The notes under the pieces: model-generated
Told to the model about the DNA's origin: nothing
The model's input: only the letters and a program-made list of their open reading frames with translations
Database searches by the model: none
Source of the DNA: Oceanomicrobium pacificus
Lineage (GTDB): Bacteria; Pseudomonadota; Alphaproteobacteria; Rhodobacterales; Rhodobacteraceae
DNA: 64,000 nucleotides
Assembly (NCBI RefSeq): GCF_009833495.1
Contig: NZ_WUWG01000003.1
Coordinates: 124,001-188,000, forward strand
Direction: 5' to 3'
Translations under genes and position numbers: made by a program
In this document: positions 17,178 to 26,505 of the stretch, piece by piece
Numbering within the stretch: position 1 is the first letter of the stretch
Layout of the letters: the number at the start of each line of letters is the position of its first letter

Positions 17178-17381
17178 TCAGCCTCCGTTCCGGGTCAGCC
17201 AGGTCAGACCGACAATGAGCAGCACGGCAATGAACTGCAACAGGAGCCGCAGCCGCATGATCTTGTTGGCATATTTCTTGTTGAACTCGCCGCCCTTGGC
17301 GAAACCGCCAACGCCCAGCAACAGGACGGCCAGCACCGCCAGACAGGCGATCAGGATAATCGTGACAAAGGTGGGCGCCAT
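17178..17381 (-). CDS. HIG1-domain twin transmembrane protein
   Basis: A 67-residue protein with two hydrophobic helices (about residues 5-25 and 44-62). They are joined by a basic loop, GGEFNKKYANKIMRLRLLLQ, which matches the HIG_1_N pattern (Asn-Lys-x-Met-Arg-x-Arg). Members of this family associate with and tune cytochrome c oxidase. The gene is the first of the leftward group with the adenosyltransferase. Its function in this bacterium is inferred from the family only. Confidence 0.85.
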   Translation of the reverse strand: MAPTFVTIILIACLAVLAVLLLGVGGFAKGGEFNKKYANKIMRLRLLLQFIAVLLIVGLTWLTRNGG

Positions 17382-17448
17382 GATGCGGTTCCTCTCCGAG
17401 TTTCGCCCTCTCTACCGCGTCGCGGGGCGGGGGCAAAGGGACAGCGTG

Positions 17449-18282
17449 TCACCCCCGCAGGACGATCCGGTCAAAAATCCGTGTCGAGGTGACCCGCTTC
17501 AGCGCCCCCATCATATAGGTCGGCGTGGTCACATAGTAGCGCGGGCGCGGGCGCTTGCTCTCCAGCGCATGGATCAGCTTCTCGGTGACGGCGGAGGCTG
17601 GCAGTTCGAACCGGTCGGGTTTGGTCGTGTCGCGGTAGAGGCGCGGGATCAGCTGGGCCTCGTAGAGCCGCCGGAGCGCCGAGTTTTCCCAGTCGATCCA
17701 TGTCTCGAAATGCGCGCGCGAATTCTCGCGGATCCGCGAGGTGATCGGCCCGGGTTCGATCAGGATGATATCGACCGGCGCGGGCTCGGATTCGAGCCGC
17801 AGCACATCCGTCAGGCCCTCCATGGCATATTTCGTGGCGACATAGGCGCCGCGCATCCGCAAGGGCGTGAAGCCGAGCACGGAACTGTTGTTCACGATCC
17901 GGCCGTGGCCCTGTGCGCGCATCACCGGCATGACCCGTTTGATCAGGTCGAACTGTCCGAAAAGATTGACCTCGAAAATCTCCCGCAGGGCGCCGCGCGG
18001 CAGGTCCTCGACCGCGCCGGGTGTTCCGAAGGCCCCATTGTTGAAAAGCGCGTCGAGCGTGCCGCCGGTCCGCTCCAGCACCGTATCGAGTGCCGCAGCA
18101 ATCGAGTCGGTATCGGCGAGGTCGAGCGGCAGGCTTTCCAACCCTTCGGCCACCAGCCGGTCCACATCCTTCTGCTGCCGGCAGGTGGCGAAGACGCGCC
18201 AGCCCCGTTTCGCCATGCCGCGCGCCGCGTCCAGACCGATGCCGCTCGAACATCCGGTGATCAGGAGGGATTTCTGGCCCAT
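17449..18282 (-). CDS. Short-chain dehydrogenase/reductase
   Basis: A classical SDR of 277 residues if translation begins at [10 protein letters not shown] (18282); an ATG three codons upstream (18291) is also possible. AAGGA precedes both. The cofactor loop is TGCSSGIG, the NNG strand appears as [10 protein letters not shown], the catalytic Ser lies in NNSSVLGF, and YVATK provides the catalytic Tyr and Lys. After the active site comes [13 protein letters not shown]. The substrate, probably a lipid-like alcohol or ketone, is not determined by the sequence. It is transcribed divergently from parC. Confidence 0.87.
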   Translation of the reverse strand: MGQKSLLITGCSSGIGLDAARGMAKRGWRVFATCRQQKDVDRLVAEGLESLPLDLADTDSIAAALDTVLERTGGTLDALFNNGAFGTPGAVEDLPRGALREIFEVNLFGQFDLIKRVMPVMRAQGHGRIVNNSSVLGFTPLRMRGAYVATKYAMEGLTDVLRLESEPAPVDIILIEPGPITSRIRENSRAHFETWIDWENSALRRLYEAQLIPRLYRDTTKPDRFELPASAVTEKLIHALESKRPRPRYYVTTPTYMMGALKRVTSTRIFDRIVLRG

Positions 18283-18443
18283 GTTTTTCATTTTCCTTGG
18301 CTTTTCAAAGCGTGTCCCGATGCCCCCGGCGGCGCAGTCTAGGCAGGTCGCCGATCCGTCGCAAGCCGCGCCGCGCAGGGCCGGTGACGTCAAGCCTCAT
18401 CTTGGTCTGGACCGCCAGAAATGGGGGATGTATCACAATATCT

Positions 18444-20693
18444 ATGGCAGATCTCATCGACGACCCCGAAATACCGGAACCTCAGGGACAGAGCGCGGAA
18501 CCGCTGCGCCGGGCGCTTGGCGACCGGTACCTGACCTATGCGCTGTCCACGATCATGCATCGCGCGCTGCCCGATGCGCGTGACGGGCTGAAGCCGGTGC
18601 ACCGGCGGATCCTCTATGCGATGCGCGGGCTGAAACTGGACCCGAACGGGGCGTTCCGCAAATGCGCCAAGATCGTCGGTGAGGTGATGGGCAACTATCA
18701 CCCGCATGGCGATCAGGCGATCTACGATGCGCTGGCGCGGCTCGCACAGGATTTCAACGTCCGCTACCCGCTCGTCGACGGGCAGGGCAATTTCGGCAAC
18801 ATCGACGGCGATAATCCGGCGGCGCAGCGGTACACCGAGGCACGGCTGACCAAGGCGGCGGAGGCGCTTCTTGAAGGTCTGGCCGAGGACAGCGTCGATT
18901 TCCGCCCCAATTACGACGGCTCGGAAAGCGAGCCGGAGGTCCTGCCCGCAAGTTTCCCGAACCTGCTGGCCAACGGGTCGTCCGGCATCGCCGTCGGCAT
19001 GGCCACGAGCATTCCGCCGCACAATGTGGAAGAGCTTTGCAACGCGGCCCTGCACCTGATCAAGTCGCCCAACGCGCGGATCGAGACCCTGATGGACCAT
19101 GTGCCGGGTCCGGATTTCCCGACCGGCGGCGTTCTGGTGGAGCCGCGCGAGGCGATCCTGAAAGCCTATGAGACCGGCCGCGGCGGCTTCCGCCTGCGCG
19201 CCCGCTGGGAGATCGAGGATCTGGGCCGCGGCACGTGGCAGATCATCGTGACCGAGATCCCCTATCAGGTGCAGAAGTCGAAGCTGATCGAGAAGATCGC
19301 CGCGCTCATCACCGAGAAGAAGATCCCGATTCTCGCAGATGTGCGCGACGAGAGCGCCGAGGATATCCGGCTGGTGCTGGAGCCGCGCGCCAAGACGGTC
19401 GATCCGCAGGTGCTGATGGAAACGCTCTTCCGCCAGTCCGATCTGGAAAGCCGCTTTCCGCTCAACATGAATGTGCTGATCGACGGCCGGAAGCCGGAGG
19501 TCTGTTCGCTACGCGACGTGCTAAGGGCCTTCCTCGACCATCGCCGCGAGGTGCTCCTGCGCCGCTCGCGCCACCGGATGGGCAAGATCGACCACCGGCT
19601 GGAAGTGCTCGAAGGCTATATTACGGCCTTCCTCAACCTCGACCGCGTGATCGAGATCATCCGCTACGAGGATGATCCGAAAGCGGTGCTGATCGACGAG
19701 TTCGACCTGACGGACGTGCAGGCCGAGGCGATCCTGAACATGCGGCTGCGCAACCTGCGCCGGCTGGAGGAGATGGAACTGCGCAACGAGCGCGATGCGC
19801 TGCTGGTCGAACGGGCCGAGATCGAGGACCTGCTCGCCGACGAGGCGCTGCAATGGCAGACCATCGCCGACCAGTTGCGGGCGGTCCGCAAGACCTTCGG
19901 GCGCACGACCGAGGGCGGTGAACGCCGCACGCTGATCGAGGAGGCGCCGGAGTTCGAGGAGGTGCCGCTCGAAGCGATGATCGAGCGCGAACCGATCACC
20001 ATCGTCTGCTCCGCCATGGGCTGGATCCGCGCGATGAAGGGCCATATCGCGCTCGACAGCGAGCTGAAGTTCAAGGATGGCGACGAGGGCCGGTTCATCT
20101 TCCACGCCGAGACCACGGACAAGCTGATCCTGCTCGGGTCAAACGGCCGCGCCTATACGCTCGCCTGCAACCTGCTGCCGGGCGGCCGCGGCATGGGCGA
20201 GCCGGTGCGCCTGATGGTGGACCTGCCGAACGAGGTCGAACTGGTCGATCTGTTCCTCCACAAACCGGAGGAGAAGTATCTGCTTGCCTCGACCGCGGGG
20301 GACGGGTTCGTCATTCCCGGCGCGGATCTGGCCGCGCAAACCCGTTCGGGCAAACAGGTTCTGAACCTGAAGGGCGATGCGCGGGCCCTGGCGTGCAAAC
20401 CGGTTGCCGGCGATCACGTGGCCTGTGTCGGCCTCAACCGCAAGGTGCTGATCTTCCCGTTGGCCGACCTGCCCGAGATGGGCCGCGGCAAGGGTGTGCG
20501 GCTGCAGAAATATGCCGACGCGGACGGGGCGCTCAGCGACATCCGCACCTTCACGCTGGCCGAGGGGCTGAGCTGGCTTGATCCGGCTGGCCGGACCCGC
20601 ACGGAGACCGATCTGGGCGACTGGATGGGCAAGCGGGCGTCGGCGGGCCGGATGGCGCCGCGCGGCTTCCCGCGCGACAACAAGTTCACCTGA
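18444..20693 (+). CDS. parC: DNA topoisomerase IV subunit A
   Basis: A 749-residue type IIA topoisomerase subunit that decatenates chromosomes together with ParE. The breakage-reunion domain begins [20 protein letters not shown] and contains the active-site Tyr130 in [19 protein letters not shown] and GNFGNIDGD are also visible. The C-terminal beta-pinwheel repeats are present (for example [15 protein letters not shown]), but a classical GyrA box is not, which favours ParC over GyrA. The start at 18444 is the first Met ahead of conserved sequence; the open frame extends upstream without support. Confidence 0.94.
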   Translation: MADLIDDPEIPEPQGQSAEPLRRALGDRYLTYALSTIMHRALPDARDGLKPVHRRILYAMRGLKLDPNGAFRKCAKIVGEVMGNYHPHGDQAIYDALARLAQDFNVRYPLVDGQGNFGNIDGDNPAAQRYTEARLTKAAEALLEGLAEDSVDFRPNYDGSESEPEVLPASFPNLLANGSSGIAVGMATSIPPHNVEELCNAALHLIKSPNARIETLMDHVPGPDFPTGGVLVEPREAILKAYETGRGGFRLRARWEIEDLGRGTWQIIVTEIPYQVQKSKLIEKIAALITEKKIPILADVRDESAEDIRLVLEPRAKTVDPQVLMETLFRQSDLESRFPLNMNVLIDGRKPEVCSLRDVLRAFLDHRREVLLRRSRHRMGKIDHRLEVLEGYITAFLNLDRVIEIIRYEDDPKAVLIDEFDLTDVQAEAILNMRLRNLRRLEEMELRNERDALLVERAEIEDLLADEALQWQTIADQLRAVRKTFGRTTEGGERRTLIEEAPEFEEVPLEAMIEREPITIVCSAMGWIRAMKGHIALDSELKFKDGDEGRFIFHAETTDKLILLGSNGRAYTLACNLLPGGRGMGEPVRLMVDLPNEVELVDLFLHKPEEKYLLASTAGDGFVIPGADLAAQTRSGKQVLNLKGDARALACKPVAGDHVACVGLNRKVLIFPLADLPEMGRGKGVRLQKYADADGALSDIRTFTLAEGLSWLDPAGRTRTETDLGDWMGKRASAGRMAPRGFPRDNKFT

Positions 20694-20705
20694 TCGGGGC
20701 GGGCC

Positions 20706-22082
20706 TCAGGCCCGCTCGACCCGGAGCCGCACACCACCGGCCGGGCGCAGCGTCAGCAGCATTTCCGGGCGCGGATCGCGCCCGGGAATGGCTGTGAACC
20801 GGTAGCGGCCGAGCAGGCTGGCCAGAATGATCTGCGCCTCCATCAGCGCGAAACTCATGCCGATACAGATGCGCGGCCCGTCCCCGAAAGGCAGATAGGC
20901 GAAACGGGGCGGGCGCGTATCGGCGAACCGCGCAGGTCGGAACGCATCCGGATCGTCCCAGAGAAGCCGGTTCCGGTGCAGCGCATAAACCGGGATCATC
21001 ACCGTGTCGCCGCGGCGGATTTCCCGCCCGCAGAGCGTGTCATCAGCGAGTGCCGTGCGCGACAGGATCGCCGCCGGCGGGTAGAGCCGCAACGTTTCCT
21101 CGATGATCTGGCGGACAAGCGGCATCGAAGCCAATTCGTCCGGTCCGGGCAGTCGGCCGTCGGGGCAGGCGGCCTGCACTTCTGCGCGCGCACGGTCCTG
21201 CACATCCGGGTCGAAGGCACATAAGTAGAGCGCCCAGCTGAGCGTCAGCGCGGTCGTCTCGTGCCCCGCCACGATGAAGGTCAGCAGATTGTCCCGCAGT
21301 TCCGCGGGGCGCATCTGCCGCCCGGTCTCGGGGTCTTCCGCCACCAGCAGGAGGTCGAGCAGATCGTCGACCATGCCGCCGCCGTCAGCACGGCGCCGGT
21401 CGATGGCGGCGTCGGCCAGTTCGCGCATCCGGCCGAGCGAGGAGGGGCCGAAGAGCCGCCCCGGACGCGGCACCCAGTCGGGAAGGCCGAACATGTCGAG
21501 CAGAGACACACGTGCAATGCCCTCGATATAGGCTTCGATGGCGCCCTGAACCTCGGCGCTGTCCATCGCGTTGCTGGTGCCCGAGAATGTGACCCGGTTG
21601 ATGACGTCGAACGTGGTCGCGACCATTTCTCCATAAAGGTCGACCGTCTGGCCCGCGCGTCCGTCGAGGCGGGCAAGGCTCGCTTCGGCGCCGGCCTGCA
21701 TGACAGGCGCGAGGGCCGCGATATTGCGATGTCGGAAGACGGGCGCCACGGCCTGCCGCTGCCAGCGCCAATGCGCGCCCTCGGCAATGAAGAGACTGTC
21801 GCCGATCGCGGGGCGCAGGAGCCGCTTGGTCGTGTCGGATTTGGGATAGTCGGCCAGCCGGTCCTTCACCACATGCTGGATTGCGTCCGGGTCCATCAGC
21901 ATGTGCCAACGGATGCCGGTGCGACCGGACACGATCGGCTGCGTGGTGGCGATCTCGGGGATGATTTCCAGCAGGTTGCGCCGCGCGACCTTCAGCGTGC
22001 GCAGGATACCCCATGGCTCGCGCACCAGCGGCACACGCACCGGCAGGCGCGCGGCGGGCATGGCGGCTGCATCATCGGGCAT
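20706..22082 (-). CDS. Cytochrome P450
   Basis: A 458-residue soluble bacterial P450. The heme ligand is Cys406 in FGDGPRICIG. The oxygen-activating I-helix has AGHETTALTLSW, and the K-helix ExxR is EETLRLYPP. The meander carries FRPARFAD. There is no N-terminal membrane anchor, so it needs external ferredoxin or flavodoxin partners, none of which is adjacent. The gene ends 12 bases from the convergent parC stop, in a G+C-rich hairpin shared by both ends. The substrate is unknown. Confidence 0.92.
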   Translation of the reverse strand: MPDDAAAMPAARLPVRVPLVREPWGILRTLKVARRNLLEIIPEIATTQPIVSGRTGIRWHMLMDPDAIQHVVKDRLADYPKSDTTKRLLRPAIGDSLFIAEGAHWRWQRQAVAPVFRHRNIAALAPVMQAGAEASLARLDGRAGQTVDLYGEMVATTFDVINRVTFSGTSNAMDSAEVQGAIEAYIEGIARVSLLDMFGLPDWVPRPGRLFGPSSLGRMRELADAAIDRRRADGGGMVDDLLDLLLVAEDPETGRQMRPAELRDNLLTFIVAGHETTALTLSWALYLCAFDPDVQDRARAEVQAACPDGRLPGPDELASMPLVRQIIEETLRLYPPAAILSRTALADDTLCGREIRRGDTVMIPVYALHRNRLLWDDPDAFRPARFADTRPPRFAYLPFGDGPRICIGMSFALMEAQIILASLLGRYRFTAIPGRDPRPEMLLTLRPAGGVRLRVERA

Positions 22083-22130
22083 GGCGGAACCTGAACCGTG
22101 TCATGGTTCCAATATGGGGCGGATTGCCCG

Positions 22131-22604
22131 TCAGGCAAAGGCGTCGGGGTCGAACTCACGCGCCATGTGATCGAGAACCGCGTTCACGAATTTGGGTTCG
22201 CGGCCTTCGGGGAAGAAGGCCTTGGCCACATCGACAAACTCGTTGATCGTCACTTTCGGCGGTGTTTTCCCGATCACCATCTCTGCGCCTGCACCGCGGA
22301 AGAGCGCGCGCAGGGTCGGGTCGATCCGGTCGATCGGCCATTTGGCGACGAGCGCGCGGTCGGTGGCCTGGTCGATCCGGGCCTGGTCGGTGACGGCCGT
22401 GCGCACCAGTTTGCGGAAGAGCGCCAGATCGCCCTCGGCATAGGTGTCGCCGTCGATCTCGGCGCCGAACCGGTGGTTCTCGAACTCCATCCGGATCGCT
22501 TCGGCATCCCCGTCGGAGGCTTCCATCTGGAAGAGCGCCTGCACGGCATAGAGCCGCGCGGCAGAGCGCATCTGGCGGCGGTCGGCTTGGGAAGTGGCGC
22601 TCAT
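22131..22604 (-). CDS. nusB: Transcription antitermination factor NusB
   Basis: A 157-residue all-helical RNA-binding protein acting with NusE/S10 in rRNA antitermination. RSAARLYAVQALFQME at residues 13-28 is the conserved first helix with the arginine-rich boxA face. The C-terminal KVTINEFVDVAKAFFP and KFVNAVLDHMA segments are diagnostic. Its ATG shares one base with the ribH stop (TGATG). The ribH-nusB pairing is a classic bacterial arrangement. Confidence 0.93.
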   Translation of the reverse strand: MSATSQADRRQMRSAARLYAVQALFQMEASDGDAEAIRMEFENHRFGAEIDGDTYAEGDLALFRKLVRTAVTDQARIDQATDRALVAKWPIDRIDPTLRALFRGAGAEMVIGKTPPKVTINEFVDVAKAFFPEGREPKFVNAVLDHMAREFDPDAFA

Positions 22605-23152
22605 CAGCTCATATCCTTGTTCTGCGGGGTGCCGGCCATGCGGAAGCTGCCCTCCGGCAGGTCGCGATCGCCGGGTCGCGCCGGCGCGAAACGGCGCTTG
22701 GCGGCGAGCAGGTGCAGCGCGGCATCCGCGGCGCCGCCCCCCTTGTTCTGGCCGTGCGCCTCGGCACGTGCCATGGCCTGATCGCGGTTCTCGACCGTCA
22801 GGATGCCGTTGCCGATGCACAGGCCCTGCAGCCCGAGCAGCGTCAGGCCACGGCTGCTGTCATTGCAGACGGTCTCGTAGTGGGTCGTTTCGCCCCGGAT
22901 CACGCAGCCGAGCGCCACATAGGCGTCGAACCGGCCCGACCGGTCGGCAAGCGCGACCGTCGTGGGAACTTCCAGTGCGCCGGGCACGTCGATCAATTCG
23001 TGCGCGACCCCGGCCGCGTCGCAGGCGGCCTGCGCGCCCGCCAGCAGCTGGTCGGCAATGTCCTTGTAATAGGGCGCGCGGACGATCAGAACGCGCGCCG
23101 GTGCCAGCCCGTTGGGGCGCGGCAGCACATGGTGGGTTTCGTTGGCGGCCAT
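22604..23152 (-). CDS. ribH: 6,7-dimethyl-8-ribityllumazine synthase
   Basis: A 182-residue enzyme that condenses the RibD product with 3,4-dihydroxy-2-butanone 4-phosphate to give lumazine, the riboflavin precursor. The PGALEVPTTVALA segment, GCVIRGETTHYETVCNDSSRG, and GNGILTVENRDQA with the phosphate site are the standard family motifs. The C-terminal tail of about 35 residues beyond the core is longer than usual. It lies four bases after ribB and overlaps nusB. Confidence 0.94.
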   Translation of the reverse strand: MAANETHHVLPRPNGLAPARVLIVRAPYYKDIADQLLAGAQAACDAAGVAHELIDVPGALEVPTTVALADRSGRFDAYVALGCVIRGETTHYETVCNDSSRGLTLLGLQGLCIGNGILTVENRDQAMARAEAHGQNKGGGAADAALHLLAAKRRFAPARPGDRDLPEGSFRMAGTPQNKDMS

Positions 23153-23155
23153 GGA

Positions 23156-24265
23156 TCAGCCCTCCGCGCTCTGGGAGAAGGGGCGGCTGTCGGTGATCGA
23201 CAGGCCGTAGCCTTCAAGCCCGATCACCTTCGGCGCCGGGGAATTGGTCAGGAGGATCATCTCATGCACGCCGAGCGAGCCGAGGATCTGTGCCCCGAGC
23301 CCGTATTGCCGCAATGTCTGCGGAGAAACCTCGCCGTCGAGCACCAGCTTGTGGGCCATGTCGCGCAACAGCACGATCACGCCGCGCCCCTCTGCCGCGA
23401 TGGCCTTCATCGCATCCTCGATCTGGTGGCCCCGTCCGGGCGCGAGCGCCAGCAGGTCCTCCATCGGGTTGACCGCATGCATGCGCACAAGCACCGGCTC
23501 GGGCGTCGAGAGGTCGCCCTTGGTCAGCGCCAGATGTTCTGCGCCGCCTGTCTCGTCGGTAAAGACCCGCAGCATCCAGTCGCCGCCATATTCGGATTTC
23601 ACCGTCTTGACCGCGCTTTCGCGGACCAGATTGTCGTGCCGCCGCCGGTAGGCGATCAGGTCGGAAATGGTGCCGATCTTCAGATTGTGCTTCTGCGCGA
23701 AGGCCACAAGGTCGGGCAGGCGCGCCATGGTCCCGTCCTCTTTCATGATCTCGCAGATCACGCCAGAGGGGTTGAGGCCGGCGAGCCGGGAAATGTCGAC
23801 GGCCGCTTCGGTGTGGCCGGCGCGGACCAGCACCCCGCCGTCGCGGGCCCGCAGGGGGAAGATGTGCCCCGGCGTCGCGATGTCCTGCGCGCCGCTCGAC
23901 GGGTCGATGGCAACAGACACCGTGCGGGCGCGGTCATGCGCGGAAATGCCGGTGGTCACGCCCTCGCGCGCCTCGATCGAGACGGTAAAGGCGGTTTCGT
24001 GGCGCGAACTGTTGGAGGCCGACATCATCGGCAGGCCGAGCGCGTCCAACCGTTCGCCGGTCAACGACAGGCAGATCAGGCCGCGCCCGTGGGTGGCCAT
24101 GAAATTGATCGCGTCCGGCGTCGTCATCTGGGCGGGGATGACCAGATCGCCCTCATTCTCCCGATCCTCATGATCGACGAGGATGAACATGCGCCCGTTG
24201 CGGGCATCCTCGATGATCTCCTCGATCGAGGAAATGGCATCGTGGTAATGGGTCGGGTCAGTCAT
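23156..24265 (-). CDS. ribB: 3,4-dihydroxy-2-butanone 4-phosphate synthase with degenerate GTP cyclohydrolase II domain
   Basis: A 369-residue two-domain protein. Residues 1-205 form an intact DHBP synthase: LVDHEDRENEGDLVIPA provides the metal-binding acidic loop, with HTEAAVD and GVICEIM downstream. Residues 210-369 have the GTP cyclohydrolase II fold, but the three zinc cysteines and the catalytic Arg motif (normally C-x2-GDVFGSLRCDC) are replaced by NPMEDLLALAPGRG. The second domain is therefore probably not a GTP cyclohydrolase. Similar RibBX-type hybrids are known in alphaproteobacteria. A separate functional ribA should exist outside the window. Confidence 0.92.
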   Translation of the reverse strand: MTDPTHYHDAISSIEEIIEDARNGRMFILVDHEDRENEGDLVIPAQMTTPDAINFMATHGRGLICLSLTGERLDALGLPMMSASNSSRHETAFTVSIEAREGVTTGISAHDRARTVSVAIDPSSGAQDIATPGHIFPLRARDGGVLVRAGHTEAAVDISRLAGLNPSGVICEIMKEDGTMARLPDLVAFAQKHNLKIGTISDLIAYRRRHDNLVRESAVKTVKSEYGGDWMLRVFTDETGGAEHLALTKGDLSTPEPVLVRMHAVNPMEDLLALAPGRGHQIEDAMKAIAAEGRGVIVLLRDMAHKLVLDGEVSPQTLRQYGLGAQILGSLGVHEMILLTNSPAPKVIGLEGYGLSITDSRPFSQSAEG

Positions 24266-24277
24266 GAGCAGCCTTTC

Positions 24278-24901
24278 TCAGGCAGGAGCGGACATCTCGT
24301 TCAGACGCGCCACATAACGTGCAAGCGTGTCGATCTCAAGATGCACCGGGTCGCCCGCCTCCACGTCACCCCAGGTGGTGCAGGCCTTGGTGTGGGGGAT
24401 GATGTTCACGCCGAACCGTGTCCCGTCGACCTCGTTCACGGTCAGCGATGTGCCGTTGAGCGCGACCGACCCTTTGGGTGCAATGAATTTCGCGAGCGCG
24501 GCAGGGGCCTCGAAGGTGAAGCGCGTGCTCTCGCCCTCGTCCTGCACGCCGGTCACGGTCGCGATCCCGTCCACATGGCCCGAGACGATATGTCCGCCCA
24601 ACTCGTCGCCGAGCCGCAGCGCGCGTTCCAGATTGACGCGGCGGCCCCCGGTCCATCCTTTCGGTCCGCCGATCGCTGTTTTCGACAGGGTTTCGGCCGA
24701 GATGGTCACGTCAAACCAGCCGCCGGTCCCGTCCTCCGACGCACCGCGGTCGACGACGGTCAGGCAGACCCCGTCGCAGGCGATGGACGCGCCGAGATCG
24801 ACGCCCGACATGTCGTAGGACGTGCCGATCCGGGCATGCAGATCGCCCGCTTCGGTCACCTCGACAATGGTTCCGATATCGGTGATGATCCCTGTAAACA
24901 T
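24278..24901 (-). CDS. ribE: Riboflavin synthase alpha subunit
   Basis: A 207-residue lumazine-binding protein that dismutates two lumazines to riboflavin. It begins MFTGIITDIGTIVEV, an almost invariant start, and has two internally repeated lumazine-binding modules: GxSIACDGVCLTVVD in the first and GSVALNGTSLTVNEV in the second. HIVSGHVDGIATV lies between them. The longer upstream open frame lacks support, so the start at 24901 is chosen. The gene is 12 bases from ribB. Confidence 0.94.
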   Translation of the reverse strand: MFTGIITDIGTIVEVTEAGDLHARIGTSYDMSGVDLGASIACDGVCLTVVDRGASEDGTGGWFDVTISAETLSKTAIGGPKGWTGGRRVNLERALRLGDELGGHIVSGHVDGIATVTGVQDEGESTRFTFEAPAALAKFIAPKGSVALNGTSLTVNEVDGTRFGVNIIPHTKACTTWGDVEAGDPVHLEIDTLARYVARLNEMSAPA

Positions 24902-25061
24902 GCTGGTAACCGCCTCCGTTGATGCTGGGACGGTGGTAGCGTCTGGCTCCGTTCGGGGCAAGGCGCAACTGGATAGCAGAAAATCGCCACGGTGGCGTTC
25001 GGAGCGGCGGCGACCGCCCCGGCCCCCGAGCGGGAGAGGGGGCAGCAATGGGGCCATCCGC

Positions 25062-26504
25062 ATGACGGGGGCAGACCGGCCGGATACCGGCGGCGGGCCC
25101 GCGCTGGCATATGTCCCGCCTGCGTCACCGGCAGGGCGTCGGCCGGACGATGGCGGTTCGGCTTCGGCCGGCGGCGCAAAGCAGCGAACTTTCATGTTTT
25201 TGCAAGGACCGCACGGCCCGTTCTATCAGGAACTGGGTCGCCAGTTGCGCCGCGCCGGTGCGCGCACCGTTCGGGTGACGTTCAATGGCGGGGACAGACT
25301 TTTTGCCGGACGCGGGGCGCGGCTCGACTATAGTGGTACGCTGGCGGACTGGCCCGGCCACCTGTCGGGCTGGATTTCGGAACACGGTGTTACCGATCTG
25401 GTGCTCTATGGCGATGCGCGCCCGCTGCACAGGGCCGCGCACGACGTGGCGCGGGCCGGCAGGGTCCGGCTGCACTATTTCGAAGAAGGCTATGTCCGCC
25501 CGCACTGGGTGACCTATGAGCGTGACGGGGTGAACGGGGACTCGCCCGCGGCCCGCCTCTCCATGGCCGAGATCGCGGCCCGGATGGGCGGTCGTGACCC
25601 GGACCTGCCATCCGCGCCGGACCAGTGGGGCGCGCTTTGGCACCACTCGCTCTATGGTGCGCTCTACCATTTTGCCGTGGCCTGTTCGAGGCGGCGGGTT
25701 CAGGCGGCGCCGCACCGCAAGGTCACGGTCGGGCAGGAGGCCGCGATGCAGGCCCGTCGACTGGCGATGCTGCCGCTCCAGAGCTTGCGGCGGCGCTGGC
25801 GGGTGCGCGCGATCAAGCTGCGCGGCGCGCCCTATCATCTTGTGCTTTTGCAACTGGGGCACGATGCGTCGGTCCAGCGTTACAGCCGGTTCGACGGTAT
25901 GCCGCCATTCGTGGACGAGGTCATGGCAGCCTTTGCCGAAGGCGCACCAGCGCACCACCATCTGGTTCTGAAAACCCATCCGTTGGAGGACGGGCGCGAC
26001 GGGCTCTATCGCGCGGTGCGAGAGGCCACGCGCCGCCACGGGCTCGGTGGCCGCGTGCATCTGGTGCCGGGCGGGCGGCTCGGCCCGCTGCTCGACAGCG
26101 CGCGTTCCGCCGCAACGGTCAATTCCACGGCGGGCCAGCAGGCGCTCTGGCGCGGGCTGCCGCTCAGGATCTGGGGGCAGGCGATCTATGGCAAGCCGGG
26201 GCTTGTCTCCGATCAGCCGCCGGCGGCTTTCTTCGCGGTGCCCGAACGCCCTGACGGGGCCGCCTACCGCCAGTTCCGCCACTTCCTTCTCGACACGAGC
26301 CAGGTGCCCGGCGGCTTTTACACTGGCCGGGGCCGGGCGGAGGCTTTGCGCCATCTGGCCGACATGATGCTCGACCCGCTCGGCCCCTATGACCGGCAGG
26401 TGCAGCGCGCCGGTGCCGGTGGCGGCGCGCCGGCCCTGCGCCTTGCCGCTGCGGGTGAAGGCCACGATCTGTCAGCAGGCTTGGCGGAACAGGGCCGGAC
26501 CTGA
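25062..26504 (+). CDS. kpsS: KpsS-like capsule lipid-linker Kdo transferase
   Basis: About 480 residues. The core opens with RTFMFLQGPHGPFYQELGR, the diagnostic start of KpsS/LipB proteins, after a ~40-residue Gly/Pro-rich leader. Further conserved elements are YFEEGYVRPHWVTYERDGVNG, LQLGHDASVQRYS, KTHPLEDGRDG and NSTAGQQALWRGLP. KpsS starts the poly-Kdo linker on lipid during group-2-type capsule synthesis at the inner face of the membrane. The ATG at 25062 is the best start; the frame further upstream runs antisense through ribE. It is followed after one base by the Wza-like gene. Confidence 0.88.
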   Translation: MTGADRPDTGGGPALAYVPPASPAGRRPDDGGSASAGGAKQRTFMFLQGPHGPFYQELGRQLRRAGARTVRVTFNGGDRLFAGRGARLDYSGTLADWPGHLSGWISEHGVTDLVLYGDARPLHRAAHDVARAGRVRLHYFEEGYVRPHWVTYERDGVNGDSPAARLSMAEIAARMGGRDPDLPSAPDQWGALWHHSLYGALYHFAVACSRRRVQAAPHRKVTVGQEAAMQARRLAMLPLQSLRRRWRVRAIKLRGAPYHLVLLQLGHDASVQRYSRFDGMPPFVDEVMAAFAEGAPAHHHLVLKTHPLEDGRDGLYRAVREATRRHGLGGRVHLVPGGRLGPLLDSARSAATVNSTAGQQALWRGLPLRIWGQAIYGKPGLVSDQPPAAFFAVPERPDGAAYRQFRHFLLDTSQVPGGFYTGRGRAEALRHLADMMLDPLGPYDRQVQRAGAGGGAPALRLAAAGEGHDLSAGLAEQGRT

Positions 26505-26505
26505 T

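Noticed and set aside
18297-18443. N-terminal extension of parC
   Set aside because: These 49 codons precede the first conserved Met, are Arg/Pro-rich and overlap the divergent promoter region, so the 18444 start is preferred.
20699-20715. Hairpin GCGGGCCT/AGGCCCGC between parC and the P450 gene as a terminator
   Set aside because: The stem is perfect but leaves a one-base loop and no U-tract, and it overlaps the P450 stop; too weak to list as a terminator.
22712-24922. A 736-residue open frame antisense to ribH, ribB and ribE
   Set aside because: The other strand carries three clear riboflavin genes with intact motifs, and this product has no recognisable domain.
24902-25061. Possible FMN riboswitch before ribE
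   Set aside because: I looked for the conserved RFN-element stems and loops and could not recognise them; the region seems to hold only divergent promoters.
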